A stretch of DNA of 11,802 nt from JBNKFQ01 sp050289385 (GTDB lineage: Bacteria > Pseudomonadota > Gammaproteobacteria > Pseudomonadales > Porticoccaceae), in the NCBI GenBank assembly GCA_050289385.1, contig JBNKFQ010000040.1:1-11802 (forward strand). Reading direction: 5' to 3'. Under the pieces are notes generated by a model. It did not search any database. It had not been told where the DNA came from and saw only the letters and a program-made list of their open reading frames with translations. Below, piece by piece: positions 1 to 6,214 of this stretch (positions are counted from its first letter, which is position 1; the number at the start of each line of letters is the position of its first letter). A program made the position numbers and the translations under genes.

Positions 1-1079
1 TTACCGATGTACCGGGAATCGCCGTGGGTTACACCACGCTGAATGAAGAAAAGGTAACATCCGCAGGCAAGGTGACATCCCCAGGCAAGGTGACATCCCC
101 AGGCAAAGTGAAAGTACAGACCGGAGTGACCGCCATATTACCGAGAGGGAAGCAAGATAAACCGGCGTATCTCTGGGCCGGACAACACACCCTGAATGGC
201 AATGGAGAAATGACAGGGTGTCACTGGATTAATGACGCCGGTTATTTTGTCAGCCCCATATGTATCACCAATACACATTCTGTCGGCGTTGCACATCACG
301 CGACGGTCAAGTGGATGGTTGCGCAGTACCCTGACTTTTTTGCAAAAAAACATAATTTTGTCATGCCTGTTATTGCCGAAACCTATGATGGCGTACTCAA
401 TGACATCAACGGCCTGCATATTGAAGAATCTCATGTGCTGGACGCGTTGAACACAGCACAGTCGGGCCCAATAGCAGAAGGCAACGTCGGTGGTGGCAAC
501 GGTATGATGACCTATGAATTCAAGGGCGGCACGGGTACTTCATCACGAAAAATCACCCTGGGCGAAAAATCTTATTCGGTAGGTGTGCTGGTGCAATCAA
601 ATTTTGGTGCCAGGCAGGACTTGACGGTTCTGGGGGTACCTGTTGGCAAGCACTTGACCGAAGACACGGTTCTGGAGCGTATTCGCGAGCAGGAACTCGG
701 TTCAATTATCGTGATTATTGCCACCGACGCGCCTCTGATTCCATCCCAGTTGAACCGGGTTGCCCGCAGAGCGTCACTGGGCATTGCCAGAACCGGTACG
801 ATCGGTAGCCACAGTTCTGGCGATATATATCTGGCGTTTTCTACCGCTAATCAAATGCCAGACGATACTCAAAATACCACCACCAGCCAGGTGGAGGTTC
901 TGCACGATGAGTATCTGAACGACGTTTACCGGGCAACACGAGATGCGGTGGAAGAGTCTGTTATCAACGCGATGTTGGCGGCGGAAACGTCGGTATCTTA
1001 TCGTCACCCGGGTTTGGCGGTCAAAGCGATTGATCACCAGAAGTTGCTGGATGTGATGATGCGCTATAAAGCAGGATGA
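1..1079 (+). CDS. P1 family peptidase (DmpA/BapA-type aminopeptidase), 5' partial
   Basis: An N-terminal nucleophile hydrolase of peptidase family S58 (L-aminopeptidase D-Ala-esterase/amidase, DmpA), which removes N-terminal residues from small peptides. The reading frame is open to the window edge and already encodes TDVPGIAVGYTTL, the usual family N-terminus, so the true start lies upstream; the GTG at 24 is internal. Family marks are NVGGGNGMMTYEFKGGTGTSSR (about 487-552), ATDAPLIPSQLNRVARRA, and ARTGTIGSHSSGDIYLAFST near 789-845. In DmpA the precursor cuts itself before a serine in this last region; the matching Gly-Ser pair here is at about 804-809. Almost the whole protein is present (over 355 codons against about 375 in DmpA). 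Odd: a 6-residue tandem repeat near the N-terminus, listed separately. The cellular role is unknown. Confidence 0.9.
   Translation, partial: TDVPGIAVGYTTLNEEKVTSAGKVTSPGKVTSPGKVKVQTGVTAILPRGKQDKPAYLWAGQHTLNGNGEMTGCHWINDAGYFVSPICITNTHSVGVAHHATVKWMVAQYPDFFAKKHNFVMPVIAETYDGVLNDINGLHIEESHVLDALNTAQSGPIAEGNVGGGNGMMTYEFKGGTGTSSRKITLGEKSYSVGVLVQSNFGARQDLTVLGVPVGKHLTEDTVLERIREQELGSIIVIIATDAPLIPSQLNRVARRASLGIARTGTIGSHSSGDIYLAFSTANQMPDDTQNTTTSQVEVLHDEYLNDVYRATRDAVEESVINAMLAAETSVSYRHPGLAVKAIDHQKLLDVMMRYKAG
51..104 (+). repeat. 18-bp tandem repeat, three units, inside the peptidase gene
   Basis: Three head-to-tail 18-bp units (51-68, 69-86, 87-104). Units 2 and 3 are identical and unit 1 differs at two positions. 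Each adds six residues (K-V-T-S-[AP]-G), so the frame is kept, and the sequence then runs into a degenerate KVKV. This is an in-frame minisatellite close to the protein N-terminus. Confidence 0.9.
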
Positions 1080-1221
1080 TCAGCTAAAACTTGTGACCGT
1101 TCTTCAGGAAAAGGCCGACGCCGGGAAATTGTCACCTTAAAAGTCAGAAGATCTTCATTGTCAACTAAACTGTCTGATATGCGTTTACCAATGGCACACC
1201 TTGACAGAAGGAGAAATGCCC

Positions 1222-1608
1222 ATGGGCAAGGTACTGACTTTGATGATGACAGGCATGGTTATGTCGCTGCTGGTTGCTTGCGCCAATACCTATCGTGGTT
1301 ATGGTCACAGCGGTGTCATTATTGATGAGCACGGCGTTGATATGGAGCAGTTTCACAACGATTTGGCCGAATGTGAGCAGTATGCAGTGCAGGTACCGAA
1401 AGGTGAACGCGCGGCGGGTGAGGCTGTTGAAGGCGCCGCAGCTGGAGGCGCAATCGGGGCAATATTCAATGGTAGTGAAGGTGCTGCCAGAGGCGCTGGA
1501 ACAGGCGCGGTGCTGGGTGGCTTGCGTGGTGCGCGATCGGCAGAGTACGAGAAACAGCACGTGATCAGGCAGTGTCTCGCGTATCGGGGTTATCGAATTT
1601 TAAACTGA
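1222..1608 (+). CDS. Glycine-zipper family lipoprotein, 128 aa
   Basis: A small lipoprotein with a glycine zipper, probably bound to the outer membrane; function not established. The ATG at 1222 is chosen because AGAAGGAG (1206-1213) sits 8 nt before it; the ATG at 1216 would be only 2 nt from that site. Residues 1-20 form a lipoprotein signal ending in LVAC, with lipidation at Cys20. Residues 66-103 are alternating small residues (EAVEGAAAGGAIGAIFNG, then GAARGAGTGAVLGGLRGA), a helix-packing zipper seen in membrane-associated proteins. Cys51 and Cys118 flank the zipper and could pair. The C-terminus YRGYRILN resembles other family members. The gene stands alone and is followed by a hairpin shared with the convergent gene. 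Confidence 0.8.
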   Translation: MGKVLTLMMTGMVMSLLVACANTYRGYGHSGVIIDEHGVDMEQFHNDLAECEQYAVQVPKGERAAGEAVEGAAAGGAIGAIFNGSEGAARGAGTGAVLGGLRGARSAEYEKQHVIRQCLAYRGYRILN

Positions 1609-1628
1609 TCGACAAGGTTTTTTGGTTG

Positions 1629-1653
1629 CAAAGGCCGGGATTGCCGGCCTTTG
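1629..1653. terminator. Hairpin between convergent genes, likely bidirectional terminator
   Basis: A perfect 10-bp GC-rich stem (CAAAGGCCGG / CCGGCCTTTG) with a 5-nt loop lies between the lipoprotein stop at 1608 and the convergent gene ending at 1669. The T-tract on either strand is short, so strength is uncertain. Confidence 0.6.
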
Positions 1654-1668
1654 TCTGTAGAATTTCTG

Positions 1669-2442
1669 TTACTCAAAAATAATGCCGTCCGGGTTGTTGG
1701 TCGCACGCACTTCCTGGACAGTTGTGACACGCGGGCCGACAACAACCGTTGCGTCTGCCGTGTTAGTACCGTCCTTGTCACCTGTGTCAGTAGCAGCCGC
1801 GGCTGCCAATGCCACAAAACGCGCTCTGATGCGGTATTCCCCGGCGTCGAGGTTCGGCACAATAAAGTTGTGATGGTGAGCCGCTACGGTAGCCAGCAAC
1901 AGAGCAATTTCTTCATCACTGACAATACACTCGGTAGCGACCGTAATCTTTCCATCAGCACCGTCCGAAAATGTGCCATCGCCATTATCGGTCAATGTGT
2001 CTTCGCAGGACTCGATAACACCTCCCAACGTGGCTGACAGCTCCTGCAGCCTGGCAGACAGAATAACCGGGCCGGGCTCGGCAACGATGGCGGGGCCACC
2101 ATTTACAGGTACTGCATGCACGCTAACGCCTACACCTCCGGCAGCTGTGGCAGATCCTCCACCACCATTTTTGCCTTTTACCGAAGTTGAGGTCAGCAGC
2201 CCGATTTGTGCAGAAATACCAATCAACAGATCTTTTTTGTTGGCGACTTTGATTCTTGCAATATCTATATCGCTGTCAAGATCTATGTCGAGCGGTGTTT
2301 CGTTGCCCGTAGCGCTGGCGCTGGCCTGTATCAGGTGAGCCTTGTCGATAGTGGCAGAAAATTTAGCGGAAGCGCCGGCAAAAACAGACGCAGAGAAGAA
2401 CAGAGCTGCCAAAATGGCAACCCGGAATTTGAGTTGATACAT
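1669..2442 (-). CDS. Secreted protein of unknown function, 257 aa
   Basis: I do not recognise the family. The start at 2442 is chosen because a signal peptide begins there (MYQLKFRVAILAALFFSASV, cut near FAGASA) and GGAG lies 7 nt upstream; in-frame codons up to 2562 would add a 40-residue leader that is not needed. The mature part has an Asp-rich stretch (LDIDLDSDIDIA, 51-62), a glycine run (KNGGGGSATAAGG, 91-103), two cysteines (146 and 172) that could form a disulfide, and between them two Asp/Gly loops (DNGDGTFSDGADGK, 152-165) that look like calcium-binding turns. A HHH triplet is at 189-191. The C-terminal part (FIVPNLDAGEYRIRARFVAL) reads as beta strands, so a periplasmic or extracellular beta-rich fold is likely. 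It is a single gene converging on the lipoprotein gene. Confidence 0.75.
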   Translation of the reverse strand: MYQLKFRVAILAALFFSASVFAGASAKFSATIDKAHLIQASASATGNETPLDIDLDSDIDIARIKVANKKDLLIGISAQIGLLTSTSVKGKNGGGGSATAAGGVGVSVHAVPVNGGPAIVAEPGPVILSARLQELSATLGGVIESCEDTLTDNGDGTFSDGADGKITVATECIVSDEEIALLLATVAAHHHNFIVPNLDAGEYRIRARFVALAAAAATDTGDKDGTNTADATVVVGPRVTTVQEVRATNNPDGIIFE

Positions 2443-2568
2443 AGTATTACTCCAAGCAAATAATAAGGGCTCGACCTGACGGTAGAACCGAATTTTAATG
2501 TAATAATAATTAGCCAGGCACAGCAATAAGTAACCAGGCGCGAAAAACTCTAGCATGGACAAGAAAGC

Positions 2569-2588
2569 CTGAGTACAGGTGTGCTCAG
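2569..2588 (-). terminator. Imperfect 20-bp palindrome after the retropepsin gene
   Basis: CTGAGTACA and TGTGCTCAG form 9-bp arms with one mismatch and a 2-nt centre. It lies 75 nt past the stop of the minus-strand gene at 2664 and upstream of the next minus-strand gene. It could be a weak terminator or an operator; there is no good T-tract. Confidence 0.25.
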
Positions 2589-2663
2589 ATTAAATTGCTA
2601 TAAAAATACAGGCGGCTATTCTCAGGGAAGGTATTTTCAACTTCGTACAATCAGCAACAGGCG

Positions 2664-3209
2664 CTATCTGTGTTGTCGGAGCAATAACGTATCTCCTTGT
2701 TGTACAAGCTCTAATTTTTTCAGAAACGACATGCCCAGCAAGATTTCATCTTCTTTCATGTGAGGATTAATCGTGGCGCGCACATCACGCATATCGATCG
2801 CCCCGAGTTCCAGTTGATTTATTGTGGTCATAAAAATTTCGATAGTACCGTTGGCAGTGCTACTGTATCCGCGAGTGCCTTTTTTCAGATCCAGCTTGTC
2901 AGCAATATGCTTTGGCACGGAAACGTAGGTGGCTCCTGTGTCCACCAGGAAGGTAACTTCGCCGCCATTGATCGTGCCATTGGCAAGGTAGTGACCCCAT
3001 GGATTGCGTTGCAATTTCACCTCGGCAGTATTGCCAATAACAGTGCTGTTGACCTGCTGATTGGGATTAATGCGGCCTTCCTCCCAGCCGCCAAAGATCA
3101 CTGTCAATAAACCCAGTACTATTAGCCAGCCCATATACATCATATTACGGCCGGTTTTTTGCCCTGGCAACGGAGAATCCTGCCTGCCTGAATCCTGTCT
3201 GTTATGCAT
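2664..3209 (-). CDS. Membrane-anchored retropepsin-like aspartic protease, 181 aa
   Basis: A clan AA aspartic protease of the TIGR02281 type: one N-terminal membrane helix with a single retropepsin domain outside, which would act as a dimer because each chain carries one catalytic Asp. The helix is at about 25-41 (YMGWLIVLGLLTVIFGG). The active site is FLVDTGATYVSV with catalytic Asp90, and the second conserved element is ILLGMSFLKKLEL (156-168). Start ATG 3209 has AAGGA 6 nt upstream. It lies 26 bp after the DUF2461 gene on the same strand, so the two are probably co-transcribed. The substrate is unknown. Length and layout fit the family, and no key residue is missing. Confidence 0.88.
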   Translation of the reverse strand: MHNRQDSGRQDSPLPGQKTGRNMMYMGWLIVLGLLTVIFGGWEEGRINPNQQVNSTVIGNTAEVKLQRNPWGHYLANGTINGGEVTFLVDTGATYVSVPKHIADKLDLKKGTRGYSSTANGTIEIFMTTINQLELGAIDMRDVRATINPHMKEDEILLGMSFLKKLELVQQGDTLLLRQHR

Positions 3210-3235
3210 GTTTTTCCTTGTTAGTGCGTCTTGTT

Positions 3236-3916
3236 TTAAAACTTTATGTCGATGGCTTTACACAGAAACTCCATCAAGGGCGTGGCATTGCCAAACTGTT
3301 TGGCGACTTTTTTGGTTAACTGTGGCGACAAAATATCTTGCTCTGCAATGGCGTGCACTGCAATAAAATCCTTGCGTTTTAGCTCGTCAATCAGGGTATG
3401 GTCTGCGGCAAACCCGCGCGGAGGGCGTTTAAGTGCATCACCCACCATGTCAAAATTTTGTTTGAATGGCCTGTGGGCCAGTGCGGCACGATACTGGTCA
3501 GGTTTTTCTACAATTGCGGTTCGAATTTTCTGCAGTGTGTCACTGTCAGGGCGCCAGACTCCGACACCCACAAAGTATTCGCCCGGCTCGATATGCAGAT
3601 AAAAACCCGGTGCATGAACATCTTTGCCAAGTCGATGGCGAAATTGTATGCCGATATTGGTTTTGTAGGGTGTTTTGTCGTTACCGAAGCGCGTGTCCCG
3701 ATAAATCCGCATCAGTGAACCACCTGATTTTTTTGGCAGGGCTTCGAACTGTGGGCTGATTTTTTTCAGCGGTTCGGCCATCGAATCGATAAAGTCCAGA
3801 GCTGGCTCGCGCACCAGCGTTTCGTAGTCGGCCTTATGGTCGTTAAACCACTCTCGATTATTATTTTTTTTCAGGTTTTTCAAAAATTTCATGGTGGCAG
3901 CGGAAAATTCTGACAT
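3236..3916 (-). CDS. DUF2461 (TIGR02453) family protein, 226 aa
   Basis: A cytoplasmic protein of the widely conserved DUF2461/TIGR02453 family; its biochemical function is unknown. Family marks in order are FLKNLKKNNNREWFNDHKADYE (11-32), LMRIYRDTRFGNDKTPYKTN (68-87, the most conserved block), and GFYLHIEPGEYFVGVGVWRP (104-123). The length of about 226 residues is normal. Start ATG 3916 gives the standard N-terminus; AGAGGGAA lies about 10 nt upstream. A candidate promoter is in the 89-bp gap before it. It is followed after 26 bp by the retropepsin-like protease gene, probably in the same transcript. Confidence 0.88.
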   Translation of the reverse strand: MSEFSAATMKFLKNLKKNNNREWFNDHKADYETLVREPALDFIDSMAEPLKKISPQFEALPKKSGGSLMRIYRDTRFGNDKTPYKTNIGIQFRHRLGKDVHAPGFYLHIEPGEYFVGVGVWRPDSDTLQKIRTAIVEKPDQYRAALAHRPFKQNFDMVGDALKRPPRGFAADHTLIDELKRKDFIAVHAIAEQDILSPQLTKKVAKQFGNATPLMEFLCKAIDIKF

Positions 3917-3943
3917 GATGTTATGTTCCCTCTACTGTATCTG

Positions 3944-3973
3944 TTTACAACTCAGGTGGCTGATTTCTGTCAA
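3944..3973 (-). promoter_or_regulatory. Candidate sigma70 promoter for the DUF2461-protease unit
   Basis: On the minus strand a consensus TTGACA (3973-3968) is followed after 18 bp by TGTAAA (3949-3944), 28 bp before the DUF2461 start. The -10 matches 4 of 6 consensus bases. Confidence 0.45.
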
Positions 3974-4005
3974 GTAAGGGTAGCCGACAAATGTTCTGCA
4001 TCCCA

Positions 4006-4539
4006 CTACTTTTTTACTGGCCTCTTTTGCAGCTTGCGCTGCAGGGTGCGGCGATGCATGCCCAGTTGCCGGGCAGTGCGGGAAATATTGTTGTCGTTTA
4101 CTGCCAGTACGCGCTGGATATGCTCCCATTCCAGGCGGTCAACTGAAGGAGGTAACTTTGGTACAGATTGCCCGGGGTCGCCATCTGTTTGCTCCAGGGC
4201 TGCTAAGATCTCGTCCACAGTGGCGGGCTTGCACAGGTAGTTGACTGCGCCGAGCTTGATGGCTTCCACGGCAGTGGAAACACTGGAGTATCCGGTGAGA
4301 ATGACAACATTTGCGTTTGGCAGATACTGTCGCAGTTGTACGAGAATATGCAGGCCGGAGGTTTCTGCCAGTTTCAGGTCGAGCACAACTTTACCGGGTT
4401 GCTCTCTGCGTGCCAACTCGATTGCGGCTTCGCCGTTATGAGCTTCATATACCAGGAATTCACGGCGCCGCAACGCTCGCGCCAGTGTAGTGGTAAAGGT
4501 GATATCGTCGTCGATAATCAGCAGCGATTCCTGACTCAT
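4006..4539 (-). CDS. regA: RegA/PrrA/ActR family redox response regulator, 177 aa
   Basis: The DNA-binding partner of the RegB sensor kinase; in proteobacteria this pair controls respiration, electron transport and related metabolism in response to redox state. Residues 1-118 are a receiver domain: acidic pocket IIDDD (8-12), phosphoacceptor Asp54 in VVLDLKLAE, Thr82 and Lys104. A proline-containing linker (about 122-132) leads to a Fis-type helix-turn-helix at the C-terminus (NNISRTARQLGMHRRTLQRK, 150-169), the near-invariant DNA-reading element of this family. Length matches (RegA is about 184 aa). The start ATG overlaps the regB stop by 4 bp (ATGA), which indicates translational coupling. 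No senC or other usual partner is next to it. Confidence 0.92.
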   Translation of the reverse strand: MSQESLLIIDDDITFTTTLARALRRREFLVYEAHNGEAAIELARREQPGKVVLDLKLAETSGLHILVQLRQYLPNANVVILTGYSSVSTAVEAIKLGAVNYLCKPATVDEILAALEQTDGDPGQSVPKLPPSVDRLEWEHIQRVLAVNDNNISRTARQLGMHRRTLQRKLQKRPVKK

Positions 4540-5840
4540 GACCGTTTTTCACCAAACTCTGTAACGGAATTCAGAGGCAAGGTCGCTCGCGTAATAGCGC
4601 CGCCCTCAGGGGCATTAACGATGGAAACTGTGCCGCCGATTCGATTGAATGCAGTACGGGTAAGAAATAGCCCCAGACCCAACCCTCCGGGTTTGGTACT
4701 CGCCACAGGTTTGCCCGATTGCTGCGCCAGGTTATCGGACAGGTCATCGGGAATGCCAGGCCCGTAATCACGAATGGTCAATTCCACTTGTAGCGGGTTC
4801 CAGGTCAGCTTTATGTCAATTTTCTGGCTAACGTCCGCCGCATTGTTTAGCAAATTTTGCAAGGATTGAGCAACAGTAGGGGGAAAGCAGACAGGGACAT
4901 CAGGTGCATTCGTGTCCACGTGAATGTTTGCCTGTACCGCCGGCCGCACCACTTGCCAGTTTACAAACAGGGCATCGAAGTAATCTCGCAGGTCTTGCGC
5001 CTGGGTATGTTTGTCGCAATTGAATTCTGCAGTAGCAACCAGCTGCTGCAAGGTTGAACGGCATTCGCGTACCTGATTGCGAAGGGTTTCGAGATCGGCC
5101 TGAGTATCAGGGGGCTGCTGCTGTGATGTCATTTCATCCACCAGTATCTGCATGGTATTAAGCGGAGTCCCCAACTGGTGGGCGGTGCCTGCCGCAAGTG
5201 TGGCAACGGCCAATACCTGATCGTCGCGCAGTTGATTTTCTCTTTGTTGAGCAATCAACTCCTCCTGCTGGCGCAGTTCGATGGCCATTTTTACCACAAA
5301 CCAGGTGATCAACACGGCACTGATAAGAAAATTGGCCCACATCCCGATGACATGCAGGTTAATGTCGTCAGGGCTCTCGTGATGGCCACCGGACGGTGAA
5401 AGTGCCGGTATTGGATAGCTGAAAGCCATTAGCCATGTGTATCCGGCGAGAGACAACAAGGTAATCGACCAGGTAAAACTCCAGCGCAAGGTGGTCGCTG
5501 CAATACTAACAGGCACCAGATAGTAAAACACAAACGGATTACCGGCGCCGCCGCTGAAGTAGAGCAGGGCGGTAAAGAAGGCAATATCTACCAGTAGATG
5601 GCCGAAAAATTCCGTTTCGGTAATCGGTTGTTGCCAGTGGCTGCGCCAGCTACTTATAGCCAGCACCGCCGAATAGAGCAGTAGAATGATCACAAGAGTT
5701 GTGCCCGGCAAGCCGATATTTTCTATTGCCTGAAAGTAATAGAGCAACAGAAACTGAACACCGATGGCGATGCCGCGAATAGCATTGAGTCGTTGCAAAT
5801 TGTGGTGTACGGCTGAACTGGGAGATGAGCTTGTTTTCAT
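4536..5840 (-). CDS. regB: RegB/PrrB family redox sensor histidine kinase, 434 aa
   Basis: An inner-membrane kinase that senses the quinone pool and redox state and phosphorylates RegA. About six membrane helices fill residues 23-185. GGAGNPF (97-103) matches the GGXXNPF quinone-binding heptapeptide of RegB. The H-box AAGTAHQLGTPLNTM carries phospho-His221. Cys260 (VRECRSTL) is 39 residues further on, close to the His225-Cys265 spacing of Rhodobacter RegB, where that cysteine is the redox switch. The ATPase part has an N-box (LQNLLNNAADVS), G1 (DYGPGIP, 358-364) and G2 (GGLGLGLFL, 386-394). The start at 5840 has no clear ribosome-binding site; only 9 bp upstream begins a palindromic repeat element, so leader and promoter may lie within it. 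Confidence 0.92.
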   Translation of the reverse strand: MKTSSSPSSAVHHNLQRLNAIRGIAIGVQFLLLYYFQAIENIGLPGTTLVIILLLYSAVLAISSWRSHWQQPITETEFFGHLLVDIAFFTALLYFSGGAGNPFVFYYLVPVSIAATTLRWSFTWSITLLSLAGYTWLMAFSYPIPALSPSGGHHESPDDINLHVIGMWANFLISAVLITWFVVKMAIELRQQEELIAQQRENQLRDDQVLAVATLAAGTAHQLGTPLNTMQILVDEMTSQQQPPDTQADLETLRNQVRECRSTLQQLVATAEFNCDKHTQAQDLRDYFDALFVNWQVVRPAVQANIHVDTNAPDVPVCFPPTVAQSLQNLLNNAADVSQKIDIKLTWNPLQVELTIRDYGPGIPDDLSDNLAQQSGKPVASTKPGGLGLGLFLTRTAFNRIGGTVSIVNAPEGGAITRATLPLNSVTEFGEKRS

Positions 5841-5849
5841 GGTTGCGCA

Positions 5850-6113
5850 GGGTCTGTTGGCGTTTGGGCTTCATCACTGCCGGAGTCTGTTTTTTTGCTC
5901 AGCAAGGCAGAATGAGCGTGGTGTAGTCACTCTACATAAGCGAATGATAACGCGGCTGAGGGAAAAAATGGGCCCGGCCCTTCGGGTTGCGCCTGAAAAA
6001 GTGCCACTCGGCGTTGCTCGTCGTTCATTTGGCCCAACCAAACCACTCTCCTCGCGCCTTTATTGGCGCTTTTTCAGGGGCAACAGTGATGAAGCTCAAA
6101 CGTCAACAGACCC
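5850..6113. mobile_element. MITE-like palindromic element with 30-bp terminal inverted repeats
   Basis: This 264-bp non-coding element fills most of the gap between regB and the TonB receptor gene (5841-6214). Its ends, 5850-5879 and 6084-6113, are inverted repeats matching at 28 of 30 positions (outer ends GGGTCTGTTG and CAACAGACCC). A second inverted pair lies inside, 5986-6006 and 6064-6084, matching at 19 of 21. On the right these two segments are contiguous; on the left they are separated by about 106 bp, as if the left arm received an insertion. Inside is a small hairpin GCGCC-TTTATT-GGCGC followed by five T. I saw no convincing gene in it and no obvious target-site duplication. The right half (6029-6113) recurs at 11416-11500, which marks it as a dispersed repeat. 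Confidence 0.7.
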
Positions 6114-6120
6114 AGGTATT

Positions 6121-6153
6121 AAAAAAAACGGGAAGTGTCATAAACACTTCCCG
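6121..6153 (-). terminator. Rho-independent terminator of the TonB receptor gene
   Basis: A perfect 10-bp stem (CGGGAAGTGT / ACACTTCCCG, 6129-6138 and 6144-6153) with a 5-nt loop is followed on the minus strand by eight T (6128-6121). It lies 62 nt past the receptor stop codon. Confidence 0.9.
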
Positions 6154-6214
6154 ATAAAACTCCACAGTATCGGAGTCAACAGGATCTGGTCGAATGGCCT
6201 GGCGCCCGACGTTT

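Noticed and set aside
2443..2562. In-frame 40-codon extension of the secreted protein
   Set aside because: A good signal peptide and a GGAG at 7 nt support the start at 2442; the extension would hide the signal peptide.
5921..5985. Integron attC-like site in the palindromic element
   Set aside because: The element has palindromic arms, but I do not find the GTTRRRY/RYYYAAC core pairs in attC arrangement, and no cassette or integron integrase is present.
6055..6074. Hairpin GCGCC-TTTATT-GGCGC followed by T5, looks like a plus-strand terminator
   Set aside because: No plus-strand gene ends nearby. It is part of the palindromic element, so it is listed there and not as an independent terminator.
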